The position numbers were made by a program, and so were the translations under genes. From assembly GCF_965219715.1 (NCBI RefSeq), contig NZ_OZ244785.1, positions 4,588,001-4,652,000 on the forward strand: a stretch of 64,000 nucleotides of DNA. Reading direction: 5' to 3'. Shown piece after piece: positions 1 through 8,486 of the stretch. Position 1 is the stretch's first letter. Every line of letters begins with the position of its first letter. The stretch is from Bacterioplanoides sp965219715. GTDB lineage: Bacteria > Pseudomonadota > Gammaproteobacteria > Pseudomonadales > Oceanobacteraceae. The notes below the pieces were generated by a model, which was given only the letters and a program-made list of their open reading frames with translations, did not search any database and was not told the DNA's origin.

Positions 1-1612
1 AGACCTGTCTGCGGTTAATGAAGTCAGCCGCGAAGAGCTCGCCAATCTGGTGAATCGTGAAGAGCACGAATTTGCCGATATGCAGCAGCGCCATTTTAAA
101 GCGCGGGCAAAAATGTCGCTGGAAAACGAAGCATTACGTGCGAGTTTTCTCGGCGCCAGCAATTTTCTCGTGGGCAAGCGTAAAGCCATGTTTCCGGATG
201 CGGCAGAGCTCGAAGCGTTACGCGATCGTGGCGAAGCCGTACGTCAGAACACGCTGAATAATTTACCGGATTTACTCGAAACGCTGGAAAAGAACCTGAC
301 GGCCAACGGTATTCAGGTGCATTGGGCGGAAGACGCCGATGAAGCCTGCAGCATGATTTACCAGATTCTGGCGGACAATAACGCCAAAACCGTGGTGAAA
401 GGTAAATCCATGGTGACCGAGGAAATCGAACTGAATCATTTCCTCGAAGATAAAGGCATCGAATGTCTTGAGTCGGACATGGGTGAATATCTGGTGCAGC
501 TGGCAAAAGAAACACCGTCACACATTATCATGCCGGCGATTCACAAAAATAAGCAGCAGATTGCGCGTTTAATGCATGCCCGTGCCGAAACCAGCGACGG
601 CAGTGATGTGCCTTACACCGAAGATGTAGATGAATTAATCGGCAATGCCCGTGCTATTTTGCGCGATAAATTTATGACCGCAGACGCCGGTATTTCCGGG
701 GTTAATATGGCCGTCGCCAACAGCGGTACTTTGTGCCTGGTGGAAAACGAAGGTAACGGCCGGATGACCACAACCGCGCCTAAACTGCACATTGCAGTAA
801 CCGGTATCGAAAAAGTCGTCGAAGATTTTTCTCAGGTACCGGACGTTGCCAAGCTGTTAACCCGTTCGGCAACCGGCCAGAAAATTACCACCTATTTTAA
901 TATGATTTCCGGGCCGAAAAAGCCGGAAGAAAAAGACGGTCCGGAGCAGGTGCATCTGGTGCTGGTGGATAACGGCCGTTCGCGTATTTTTAATCACGAA
1001 ACGTTAAAGCCAACACTGCAATGTATCCGTTGTGGTGCCTGTATGAATCACTGTCCGGTATATGCCCGTATTGGTGGCCATGCCTATGGTTCGACTTATC
1101 CGGGGCCGATTGGTCAGGTGGTGACACCACAGATTGGTGGTATCGAAAAACACGGTGATATGTTGTCAGCCTGTAGTTTAAACGGCGCCTGTGGGGAAGC
1201 CTGTCCGGTACGTATTCCGTTACCTAAATTAATTCGTGAGTTGCGTTCTGAAGCGGTTAATACCGATGTTAATCACGTAACTGCGGAATCCATTCGTACC
1301 GTTTTTAATGCGGTAAAAGGTCGTGGTAGCAAACGCACTCTGGGTGAAAGCCTGATCTGGCAGGGCTGGTCGCTGGCCCATAAAGTTCCGTTTTTGTACC
1401 GCATGATGACGACGGTTATCACCCGCGGTCGCAAATTAATGCCAAATAAACTGGGCCCTTGGACCGACAGTCGCTCGATGCCTCAGGCAGCAGCCAAAAG
1501 TCTGCATGAAATGGCCAAGCAACGTGGTCTGGCGGATCGTTTACCGCCGCAGACCACTGTTGACTCATCCTCTGACGATAGCCCGCGTGATACTCAGGAG
1601 CACAAATCATGA
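1..1612 (+). CDS. lutB: Lactate utilization iron-sulfur protein LutB (5'-partial)
   Basis: The reading frame is open to the left edge, so the true start lies outside the window. LutB is the iron-sulfur subunit of the LutABC L-lactate oxidation complex. The C-terminal half carries two ferredoxin-like 4Fe-4S motifs, CIRCGACMNHCP (encoded near 1022-1057) and CSLNGACGEACP (near 1172-1207), after a long N-terminal LUD domain (PF02589-type) containing ANSGTLCLVENEGNGR. The C-terminal extension after the clusters is typical of LutB. The stop overlaps the lutC start by 4 bases (ATGA), indicating translational coupling. lutA is presumably upstream, outside the window. Family assignment is secure. Confidence 0.95.
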   Translation, partial: DLSAVNEVSREELANLVNREEHEFADMQQRHFKARAKMSLENEALRASFLGASNFLVGKRKAMFPDAAELEALRDRGEAVRQNTLNNLPDLLETLEKNLTANGIQVHWAEDADEACSMIYQILADNNAKTVVKGKSMVTEEIELNHFLEDKGIECLESDMGEYLVQLAKETPSHIIMPAIHKNKQQIARLMHARAETSDGSDVPYTEDVDELIGNARAILRDKFMTADAGISGVNMAVANSGTLCLVENEGNGRMTTTAPKLHIAVTGIEKVVEDFSQVPDVAKLLTRSATGQKITTYFNMISGPKKPEEKDGPEQVHLVLVDNGRSRIFNHETLKPTLQCIRCGACMNHCPVYARIGGHAYGSTYPGPIGQVVTPQIGGIEKHGDMLSACSLNGACGEACPVRIPLPKLIRELRSEAVNTDVNHVTAESIRTVFNAVKGRGSKRTLGESLIWQGWSLAHKVPFLYRMMTTVITRGRKLMPNKLGPWTDSRSMPQAAAKSLHEMAKQRGLADRLPPQTTVDSSSDDSPRDTQEHKS

Positions 1613-2283
1613 CCAGTCGTGAACGTATTTTACAGCGTCTGCGCAGTGGCCAGACATCACGCCAGCCGCAAGCGTCAGAACTGGCGTTTCAGGCAAGCAC
1701 CAGCAACCTGGCGGAATCTCAATGGCAGGCTGAATTTATTCAGAACCTGCTGGATAACCACGCCGAAGTGATTGAAGCCAGCGAAGCCGATTGGCAGCAA
1801 CAGGTTGCCGATGTATTACGCGGCAAGCAGATAAAGCACTGTCTGATTGGTAACAGCGACGAAGGCAAAGCCCTGGCTCAGGACCTGGAAAACGATAACA
1901 GCGAGTTATCAGTGCAGCTGTATGCCCGCAAACAGAATAAAGAAACTCTGTTTGCTGAAGTGGATGCCGGAATTTCTTTCGCCTGTGCCGGTCTGGCAGA
2001 AACCGGATCGCTGGTGGTACACACCGGCCCACAGGAACCCCGCAGCCTGTCACTGGTACCACCACTGAATATTATGCTGGTGAAACAATCACAGCTGCTG
2101 GCGGATTTTAATCAGTTGGTGCAGAGCCCGATGTGGCAACAGGCATTTGCCGCTGAGCAAAAGCCAACCAATATGTTACTGGTTTCCGGGCCGAGTAAAA
2201 CCGCCGATATTCAGCAGACCCTGGCATTTGGTGCTCACGGGCCAAAAGAGCTGGTGGTTATCCTGATTAACGACAGCAAATAA
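1609..2283 (+). CDS. lutC: Lactate utilization protein LutC
   Basis: This 224-residue LUD-domain protein starts MTSRERILQRLR and matches LutC in length and order. The motif AGLAETGSLVVHTGPQEPRS is the LUD-family signature, also seen in LutB. It is the third component of the LutABC system that oxidises L-lactate to pyruvate. The start overlaps the lutB stop by 4 bases (ATGA). The stop is followed after 64 bases by dld, so lutB-lutC-dld probably form one transcription unit. Confidence 0.93.
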   Translation: MTSRERILQRLRSGQTSRQPQASELAFQASTSNLAESQWQAEFIQNLLDNHAEVIEASEADWQQQVADVLRGKQIKHCLIGNSDEGKALAQDLENDNSELSVQLYARKQNKETLFAEVDAGISFACAGLAETGSLVVHTGPQEPRSLSLVPPLNIMLVKQSQLLADFNQLVQSPMWQQAFAAEQKPTNMLLVSGPSKTADIQQTLAFGAHGPKELVVILINDSK

Positions 2284-2347
2284 GCAACGATCAATTTCGC
2301 TAAAGTTCGGTCAATTTTGATCGGTTCGATAAATGTAGAGTATCGAT

Positions 2348-4042
2348 ATGAACAACCAAGAGTTTTTACAACGTTGCCGTGAGGTCGTTGGTGCAGGGAA
2401 TGTATTAACCGGTGATACCGAAACGGAACATTACCGTACCGGTTTCCGCTCCGGTGAAGGTGATGCCTTAGCGGTATTATTTCCTGAAACACTGAAGCAA
2501 CAATGGCAGTTATTACAGGCCTGTGTAGCGTCGGATAAAATCATTATTATGCAGGCGGCTAACACCGGCCTGACCGAAGGTTCGACCCCAAGCGGTAACG
2601 ACTACGATCGCGACGTGGTGATTATTAATACCCGTGAGCTGGATAAACTGATTTTGCTGGACGAAGGCAAGCAGGTCATCAGCTTCCCGGGTTCGTCACT
2701 CTTTACTCTGGAAAAAATGCTGGCACCTCTGAAACGTGCACCACACTCGGTGATTGGTTCATCCTGTATTGGTGCTTCGATTGTTGGTGGTGTTGCCAAT
2801 AACTCCGGTGGTGCGTTAATTAAACGTGGCCCGGCGTATACCGAGCTGTCGCTGTACGCTCAGATTACTGAGAGCGGTGAATTAATTCTGGTTAACCACC
2901 TTGGCATAAACCTGGGTAACACGCCGGAAGACATTCTCGACAATCTGGAAAACCAGACCTTTGCCGACAGCGATGTGCTGAAAGGTGATGAAAAAGCCTC
3001 GGCCAGCGACTATCCGGAAATTATCCGTGATATTAATGCCAATACCCCGGCTCGTTATAACGCCGATACTTCGCGCTTATACGAATCCAGTGGTTGCGCT
3101 GGCAAGCTGGCGGTATTTGCTGTTCGTCTGGATACCTTTGCTGTTGCCGAGCGCGAGCAGACCTTTTATATCGGCACTAATGATGCGGATCAGCTGACCG
3201 AGTTGCGTCGTCATATTCTGTCGGAATTTAACAACTTGCCGGAAGTGGCCGAATACATGCACCGTGATATTTACGATATCGCGGAAAAATACGGCAAAGA
3301 CACCTTTATGGTCATCAACTATTTTGGCACCGATATGCTGCCAAAAATGTTTGCCCTGAAAGGACGGGTTGCCGCGACGCTGAACAAAATCAGCTGGTTA
3401 CCAAAAGACATCCCCGACCGGGTGATGCAGTTTGCCAGCAAGTTCTGGCCAAATATGTTGCCAAAACGCATGCAGGATTTCCGTAACAAATACGATCATT
3501 ACCTGATTCTGAAGATGAGTAATGACGGTATTGATGAAGCCAAACAATACCTGACGGATTATTTTGGTCGTGACGATCGGGGTGATTATTTTGAATGCAG
3601 TGCCGATGAAGGTAAAAAAGCCTACCTGCATCGCTTTGCTGCCGCCGGTGCTGCCATTCGTTACCAGGCGGTACATCAAAATAAAGTAGAAGATATCCTG
3701 GCACTGGATATCGCCTTACCGCGTAATAACCTCAGCTGGGAAGAATTTTTGCCGGAAGAAATCAGCCAGCATATCGAGCACTCGCTCTATTATGGCCACT
3801 TTATGTGTTACGTCTTCCATCAGGATTACATCGTGAAAAAAGGCGTCGATCCAAAAGCACTGAAGGCTAAGATGCTGAAGTTGCTGAAAGAGCGCGAAGC
3901 CAAATACCCGGCAGAGCATAATGTGGGTCATTTATACGAAGCTGAGCAGGGATTAAAAGACTTCTACCAGCAGCTTGATCCAACCAACAGCTTTAACCCG
4001 GGTATTGGTAAAACCGAAAAGCACAAACGTTGTTGCTGCTGA
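2348..4042 (+). CDS. dld: Quinone-dependent D-lactate dehydrogenase
   Basis: 564 residues, close to E. coli Dld (571). This FAD-dependent peripheral-membrane enzyme oxidises D-lactate to pyruvate and passes electrons to quinone. The N-terminal FAD-binding (PCMH-type) region contains GLTEGSTPSG and GSSCIGASIVGGVANNSGG. The C-terminal half (after about residue 280) corresponds to the Dld membrane-binding and C-terminal domains, with an FNPGIGKTEK end. The last residues KRCCC are a run of three cysteines, which is unusual but seen directly. Together with lutBC this gives both lactate enantiomers a route to pyruvate. A terminator follows at 4093-4125. Confidence 0.95.
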   Translation: MNNQEFLQRCREVVGAGNVLTGDTETEHYRTGFRSGEGDALAVLFPETLKQQWQLLQACVASDKIIIMQAANTGLTEGSTPSGNDYDRDVVIINTRELDKLILLDEGKQVISFPGSSLFTLEKMLAPLKRAPHSVIGSSCIGASIVGGVANNSGGALIKRGPAYTELSLYAQITESGELILVNHLGINLGNTPEDILDNLENQTFADSDVLKGDEKASASDYPEIIRDINANTPARYNADTSRLYESSGCAGKLAVFAVRLDTFAVAEREQTFYIGTNDADQLTELRRHILSEFNNLPEVAEYMHRDIYDIAEKYGKDTFMVINYFGTDMLPKMFALKGRVAATLNKISWLPKDIPDRVMQFASKFWPNMLPKRMQDFRNKYDHYLILKMSNDGIDEAKQYLTDYFGRDDRGDYFECSADEGKKAYLHRFAAAGAAIRYQAVHQNKVEDILALDIALPRNNLSWEEFLPEEISQHIEHSLYYGHFMCYVFHQDYIVKKGVDPKALKAKMLKLLKEREAKYPAEHNVGHLYEAEQGLKDFYQQLDPTNSFNPGIGKTEKHKRCCC

Positions 4043-4092
4043 TCCAGTAAAACTGACTGGCGAAAAACCACAGCGACAGTCAGTAAAAAACA

Positions 4093-4125
4093 GAAAAGCA
4101 GCGGCGTTAACCCGCTGCTTTTTTT
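4093..4125 (+). terminator. Rho-independent terminator of the lut-dld operon
   Basis: An 8-bp GC-rich stem, AGCAGCGG (4097-4104) paired with CCGCTGCT (4112-4119), is flanked by A residues on the left and a T run on the right. It lies about 50 bases after the dld stop. Confidence 0.85.
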
Positions 4126-4208
4126 ATGCCTGTTTATTTTACTTTCGACTGCTATTTATGGGCCTGCCAGCTATTCGGGTAGCTACAGGCTAATTGAGAA
4201 GCTGAGGG

Positions 4209-4856
4209 CTATTTGGCGAGCTGAGGGCTCAATAACCAGGCGCTGGCAGTGGCGTCAACCTGTGCTTTTAAGCCGCCGGGAATAAACTGGCGTTGCAGAT
4301 TGTCGCACTGATAAATCGCCTGGTAGTGGCGTAGCACTTCCTGACGATTAATCGAAAACGGCGGACCTTGTAATTGCTGTTCGTCGTATTCGTAACATAA
4401 CAACAACTGGGGTGCTGCCTTGCTCAGGGTGAGCAACTGATACACATAGTCTCCACGCATCGACTCTGGTAATGCCACCAGTGCCGCCCGATCGTAAATA
4501 GCGTCTACCGGGCCAAGCAGTGCCGGGGTCAGATCAAAAATATCACCGACATAAATATCGATATGCTGCGCCCGGTAATGACGAAGTTTGCCCTGTTGAC
4601 TTACCTCGGGTGTGAGCTTCAGGCGGGCGAACATTTCTTCTACTGCCGCTTCATGTAACTCCGCTCCGGCAACCTGTAATCCCTGGCTCAGCAGCCAGTC
4701 AATATCACAGGTTTTGCCACACAACGGGATAAAAATACGTTGGCCTGGTTGCAGCTGTAAGCGTTGGAAATGAGCCAGCAGCTGCTCGTTGGGTTGATTC
4801 TCGTGAAAACCAATATCGTTGGTTTGCCAGCGCTCGTGCCAGAATTCGGCCTGCAT
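4209..4856 (-). CDS. tpm: Thiopurine S-methyltransferase family protein
   Basis: 215 residues, the usual size of bacterial TPMT. It starts MQAEFWHERWQTNDIGFHE, the family N-terminus, followed by the SAM-binding motif IPLCGKTCDIDWLL. Bacterial members methylate thiopurines and, in some organisms, tellurite or selenium compounds using S-adenosylmethionine; the substrate here cannot be told from sequence. A good ribosome-binding site (AGGAG on the minus strand) precedes the start. The gene is divergent from a MerR-family regulator, and its promoter has the 19-bp spacer and central palindrome expected for MerR control. Confidence 0.92.
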   Translation of the reverse strand: MQAEFWHERWQTNDIGFHENQPNEQLLAHFQRLQLQPGQRIFIPLCGKTCDIDWLLSQGLQVAGAELHEAAVEEMFARLKLTPEVSQQGKLRHYRAQHIDIYVGDIFDLTPALLGPVDAIYDRAALVALPESMRGDYVYQLLTLSKAAPQLLLCYEYDEQQLQGPPFSINRQEVLRHYQAIYQCDNLQRQFIPGGLKAQVDATASAWLLSPQLAK

Positions 4857-4897
4857 AATCTGCTCCTCAGGGCTCGTTTTTTGTAGAAAGCAGGCTT

Positions 4898-4928
4898 ACC
4901 ATACAACTTAAAGTTAACTTTAAGTCAA
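4898..4928 (-). promoter_or_regulatory. MerR-type promoter/operator driving tpm
   Basis: On the minus strand a -35 TTGACT (4923-4928) and a -10 TATGGT (4898-4903) are separated by 19 bases, longer than the usual 17, as in MerR-activated promoters. The spacer region contains the perfect 20-bp palindrome ACTTAAAGTTAACTTTAAGT (4906-4925). Its core CTTAAAG-N4-CTTTAAG equals, as I recall it, the box described for the aldehyde-responsive MerR protein AdhR of Bacillus subtilis. The divergent merR gene starts 54 bases away. Confidence 0.85.
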
Positions 4929-4982
4929 GCGACTACTATGGCGAGTGATGCTGTGGTAGCGGGCACATAAGGAGTCAACGCG

Positions 4983-5378
4983 ATGGATATTGGTGAAGTG
5001 GCACAGCTCAGCGGCTTACCGGCGTCGGCCATCCGTTATTACGAAGCCAAAGGACTGATTGCATCGGTCAGTCGTAAAGGATTACGCCGTCAGTTCAGTG
5101 ATCTGGTGGTGCAACGACTGGCGCTGATTCAGCTGGGTCGTCAGGCCGGTTTCAGTCTTGATGAACTGAAGCAGATGTTTGATGACAATGAAGGAGCCAT
5201 CGACCGCCAGTTGCTGCGTGATAAGGCCGATGAGCTGGATGAGCAGATTCGTCAGCTGGTACGTATGCGTGATGGTTTACGCCATGCCGCCGATTGCCCG
5301 GCACCGAGTCATTTTGAATGCCCGAAATTTCTGCGCATCCTGCAGTTGGTGGGTAAGCGTCCGCTGCCATCAGCTTGA
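4983..5378 (+). CDS. MerR-family transcriptional regulator
   Basis: 131 residues. The N-terminal winged HTH (DIGEVAQLSGLPASAIRYYEAKGLI, about residues 2-26) is classic MerR, followed by a coiled-coil dimerisation helix (about 78-100) and a short C-terminal effector region holding two cysteines (DCPAPSHFECPKF). The AGGAG site at 4970-4974 fits the ATG. Divergent placement from tpm and the palindrome in a 19-bp spacer between the genes imply that it activates tpm and probably controls itself. The ligand is unknown. The operator resembles those of the NmlR/AdhR aldehyde- or thiol-stress subgroup, and the cysteines would suit electrophile or metal sensing (inference). Confidence 0.88.
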   Translation: MDIGEVAQLSGLPASAIRYYEAKGLIASVSRKGLRRQFSDLVVQRLALIQLGRQAGFSLDELKQMFDDNEGAIDRQLLRDKADELDEQIRQLVRMRDGLRHAADCPAPSHFECPKFLRILQLVGKRPLPSA

Positions 5379-5482
5379 CCCGCCTCAAGCCGGAACGGAT
5401 TAGCCTGATTTGGCCATTTCCTTTTGTGCCGATTTCGCCAACACTGTTGCCAGACCGCTTGATCGCATAATTACACATTGGC

Positions 5483-5501
5483 GAAGCCGTTTTACGGCTT
5501 C
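5483..5501. other. Hairpin upstream of the DyP peroxidase gene
   Basis: A perfect 7-bp stem, GAAGCCG (5483-5489) with CGGCTTC (5495-5501), has a 5-base loop and no T run. It lies between the MerR gene and the peroxidase start. It could be a weak terminator of the merR transcript or a leader structure. Confidence 0.4.
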
Positions 5502-5543
5502 CTGACACCTTATTATTTAAAGATTCTGATTGAGAGAACACCG

Positions 5544-6494
5544 ATGACCAACACTGCATCCAGTCAGCCATTACCTGCACCACAGGCTGGCCTGTACCGC
5601 GAACCGGGCAATCATGCCCATTACCTGGAAATGACACTCCGTGACGGCATTGCGGCTGAAGATATCAAACACGCTCTGGCGCTGGCGCTGCTGCAGGATC
5701 TCGATACCCATATCGCCCTGGCGTTTGGTAGCCAGGGCTGGGATCGGTTACAACCCGACTGGCGTCCGGCGGATCTGCAGCCGTTTACGACGTTAGCGGC
5801 GAAGCATCAGATGCCTGCCACCCAGGCCGATCTGTTGTTTTGGATTCATGGCGAAGACCGTGGCGAAGTGATGGCCGCTGCGATTCATATTGGCCAGAGT
5901 ATGGCTGCTGTAGCTGATGTTCAGCTCGACATCAGTGGCTTTAAAAATCACGAATCCCGCGACTTAACCGGCTTTGTTGATGGCACGGCCAATCCAAAAG
6001 AAGAAAAGCGCATCGATGCGGCACAAATCCCGGCGGGTCAGCCAGGAGCGGGTGGGTCTTATGTTTTCAGTCAGCAATGGCGTCACAATCTGCAGAGTTT
6101 CCAGCAGTTAACCACCGAGCAACAGGAAGCGGTGATTGGCCGTACCAAACGCGACAATATTGAGCTCGAAGGTGATGCCATGCCGGTGGATTCTCACGTC
6201 AGTCGTACCGATGTCAAAGTGGACGGTGTTGGTATGAAAATTTATCGCCGCAGCACACCGTACTACAGCAGCGCTGAAGATCGTGGCCTGTATTTTATTT
6301 CGTTCGCCTGTGAGCTGAAACGGATCAGTATTCAGCTGGAACGTATGGTTGGGGCGAGCGATGATGGCATTGCCGATCAGTTAATGGGGTATTCCCAGCC
6401 ACTCACCGGTAGCTACTGGTTTATGCCAGCCCAGGCGGATCTGATGCAATTGCTGAAAGAGCAGGGCGCTGGTGTCGCTGAGGCGGACGACTAA
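5544..6494 (+). CDS. Dyp-type heme peroxidase
   Basis: 316 residues from the ATG at 5544. A longer in-frame TTG start at 5478 would add 22 non-conserved residues and overlap a hairpin, so it is rejected. The DyP signature GFVDG (residues 143-147) supplies the catalytic Asp146. The motif DSHVSR gives His218 as likely proximal heme ligand, and IYRRSTPY gives the distal Arg (about 236). No signal peptide or Tat motif, so cytoplasmic. DyP enzymes oxidise dyes and phenols with hydrogen peroxide; some are encapsulin cargo, but no encapsulin gene is seen here. Confidence 0.93.
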   Translation: MTNTASSQPLPAPQAGLYREPGNHAHYLEMTLRDGIAAEDIKHALALALLQDLDTHIALAFGSQGWDRLQPDWRPADLQPFTTLAAKHQMPATQADLLFWIHGEDRGEVMAAAIHIGQSMAAVADVQLDISGFKNHESRDLTGFVDGTANPKEEKRIDAAQIPAGQPGAGGSYVFSQQWRHNLQSFQQLTTEQQEAVIGRTKRDNIELEGDAMPVDSHVSRTDVKVDGVGMKIYRRSTPYYSSAEDRGLYFISFACELKRISIQLERMVGASDDGIADQLMGYSQPLTGSYWFMPAQADLMQLLKEQGAGVAEADD

Positions 6495-6540
6495 CGGCTA
6501 CTGTTGTCAGGTCTGCTGACGGCGTATAACTGACAGCAAC

Positions 6541-6564
6541 AACGTAAGCAGCAACGTAAGCAGC
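6541..6564. repeat. Tandem 12-bp repeat, two units
   Basis: AACGTAAGCAGC occurs twice back to back (6541-6552 and 6553-6564), and a partial third unit (AACAGC) follows, in the spacer between the peroxidase and the cysteine hydrolase. Confidence 0.8.
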
Positions 6565-6612
6565 AACAGCTTTGCGATACACATCAGAAGCGCCGGAAGC
6601 GGAGGAAGTGAT

Positions 6613-7149
6613 ATGTTGGAAATAAATAATACAGGTCTAATTCTGGTGGATGTCCAGGGCAAGCTGGCCGACCAGATGGTGGATGCACCACAATTATTTC
6701 AGCGTTTACGTACTTTGATTGCCGGTGCCAATTTATTGCAGCTACCGATTGTCTGGCTTGAGCAACTACCGGAAAAACTGGGTGAAACCCGGGAAGAAAT
6801 CCGCGATTTATTAACCGGAAAACCGCTGATTAAACAGACCTTTTCCGGTTTGAATAACGCTGAAATCGCCACCTGTATCGAACAACACGGACGCCAGAAC
6901 TGGCTAATTGCGGGGATTGAAACCCACATCTGTGTTTACCAGACGGCGGCTCAGCTGTTGGAGCAGAATTATCAGGTACACTTGGTCACCGATGCAGTCA
7001 GCTCCCGTACCGAAGCGAATAAAAACCTCGCCATTAACAAACTGGAACAACTGGGTGCCCGGTTAACCTCGATTGAAATGGCGTTGTTTGAATTACAGCA
7101 AGTGGCCGAGGGCGAACGCTTTAAACAGTTAATTAAATTGATTAAATAA
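6613..7149 (+). CDS. Isochorismatase-family cysteine hydrolase
   Basis: 178 residues, the compact form of the isochorismatase-like fold (YcaC/nicotinamidase superfamily). The N-terminal Asp in LILVDVQGKLADQM and the nucleophile Cys in GIETHICVYQTAAQLLEQ sit where the Asp-Lys-Cys triad is expected; the Lys is probably in KPLIKQTFS. The substrate cannot be predicted; YcaC-like members are amidohydrolases of unknown role. A GGAGG-type site at 6601-6606 precedes the ATG. The gene converges on the fructosamine kinase gene 5 bases later. Confidence 0.88.
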   Translation: MLEINNTGLILVDVQGKLADQMVDAPQLFQRLRTLIAGANLLQLPIVWLEQLPEKLGETREEIRDLLTGKPLIKQTFSGLNNAEIATCIEQHGRQNWLIAGIETHICVYQTAAQLLEQNYQVHLVTDAVSSRTEANKNLAINKLEQLGARLTSIEMALFELQQVAEGERFKQLIKLIK

Positions 7150-7154
7150 AACGT

Positions 7155-8087
7155 TTAATCGTCTGTGCCATCGTGTTGCAGAATCTCCATCATCAGCGCT
7201 TCACTTTGCTGAATATAATTGTGCCCGAATAACAGCGCATGGTTCAGCAGGTGATACAGCTGATACACCCGTGATCGTTGCTGATAACCTTCGCTCAGCG
7301 CGCTCACACTTTGATAACCATCATAAAACTTCTTCGGAAAACGACCGAATAACTCCGTCATCGCCAGATCACTTTCGGCATCACCGTAATAACTGGCCGG
7401 ATCAAAAATCATCGGATACGACAAATTGCGATCGGGATTAAAACCAATATTGCCCGACCATAAATCACCGTGTAATAACGACGCTTCAGGTTGATGTTCT
7501 GCGAGAATTGCACCACACCGAATCAGGCATAAACGGCTGATGTTAAAGCGTGTGCCTTTTGCCGCCAGCTGATCGATTAATGGCTGTAATCGTTGCTGAA
7601 TAAAAAAGTCGCTCCAGTTATGGTTCCAGCGATTATCCTGGGCCGTTTCACCACAATAAGTTGTGCGGGGGAAGCCATAGCCCTGATCGGAATGATGTTG
7701 ATGCATCTGTGCCAGCTGCTGACCAGCACTGAACCAATCGCCGTGTACCGCCAGTGGCAGGTGTTGCAGGATGATGTAGCTGAAGTCGTCACATTCACCC
7801 ACGGCCAGCGGTGCGCAGGTGGCAATGGTCTGGGTCGCCATCAGAGTTTCCAGGCTGGTTTCCTCAGCCTGAAAATGATCGGCGTATTCACTTTGCTGGC
7901 ATTTAATAAAGAATGCCCCGGCAGCGGTTTGTACGCTGTATTGCATCTGGTCTTTATTGTGATGATGACTGAATCCCTGAATATCGCAGGCATTGGGCAA
8001 TAATTTTCCTTCGGCAATGGCGTGGTTAAGAATGGTGGCCAGAGCGGCAGGAGAATGTTGCTGATCCAGAGCGGCGGCTGCGTTCAT
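7155..8087 (-). CDS. Fructosamine kinase family protein
   Basis: 310 residues of the fructosamine/ketosamine-3-kinase family, which phosphorylates Amadori products or related sugar amines so that they decompose (protein deglycation). The APH-like kinase fold is shown by LLHGDLWSGNIGFN (catalytic loop, Asp and Asn) and by the metal-binding IFDPASYYGDAESDLAMTELFG. Length and motif order match bacterial members such as YniA. No partner is encoded nearby. The ATG at 8087 is the first good start after a repeat-rich spacer. Confidence 0.92.
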   Translation of the reverse strand: MNAAAALDQQHSPAALATILNHAIAEGKLLPNACDIQGFSHHHNKDQMQYSVQTAAGAFFIKCQQSEYADHFQAEETSLETLMATQTIATCAPLAVGECDDFSYIILQHLPLAVHGDWFSAGQQLAQMHQHHSDQGYGFPRTTYCGETAQDNRWNHNWSDFFIQQRLQPLIDQLAAKGTRFNISRLCLIRCGAILAEHQPEASLLHGDLWSGNIGFNPDRNLSYPMIFDPASYYGDAESDLAMTELFGRFPKKFYDGYQSVSALSEGYQQRSRVYQLYHLLNHALLFGHNYIQQSEALMMEILQHDGTDD

Positions 8088-8486
8088 AGTTACCTCACAG
8101 GAAACGGAAAATCCGGACGTTTAAAAGCGCGGGCTTTTAAAAGCACGAAGGTTTTCAAGTACTCAGTTTTAAACGTACAAAAGTTTTAAACGTACATCGC
8201 TCCATAGTAGAGCAGCCGGGATGGCAAAAGTGAGGGCTGTTTAACAGTTAATGCAGGCAGGCCAGTTTAGTCCGCCAGTGTTTACCAGAAAAAATTGCGT
8301 GGTAACACGCGGCAGCGCTTCGTTAACAGGTAACTGCGCTTTGCTAACAGACGGTTACGCGTTCAGGCGCGATGGCTGAATCTAATCAGGAGTTTTTTAT
8401 AAAAATTTGCCGCCAAAAACTTCGCCGGTATAAAGCTTCGTTGGAATAAAACTTCGCCAGTATCAAACTTCTTCCGGAAAGCCGAA
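8088..8486. repeat. Repeat-rich 399-bp spacer
   Basis: No gene is seen between the fructosamine kinase start and the hydrolase stop. The spacer holds several unrelated short repeats: a 9-bp stem-loop TTTAAAAGC/GCTTTTAAA (8120-8141); a 15-bp direct repeat AGTTTTAAACGTACA (8165-8179 and 8182-8196); a 21-bp-period tandem pair starting GCGCTTCGTTAACAG (8315) and GCGCTTTGCTAACAG (8336); and four degenerate ~16-bp tandem units around AAACTTCGCCGGTAT (about 8417-8478). Confidence 0.75.

Noticed and set aside
3390..3704. Antisense open frames inside dld and other genes
   Set aside because: They are codon-bias shadows of strongly coding plus-strand frames without ribosome-binding sites or domain features.
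5478..5543. Longer start for the DyP peroxidase
   Set aside because: The TTG start adds residues outside the family and overlaps a hairpin; ATG 5544 fits the family length.
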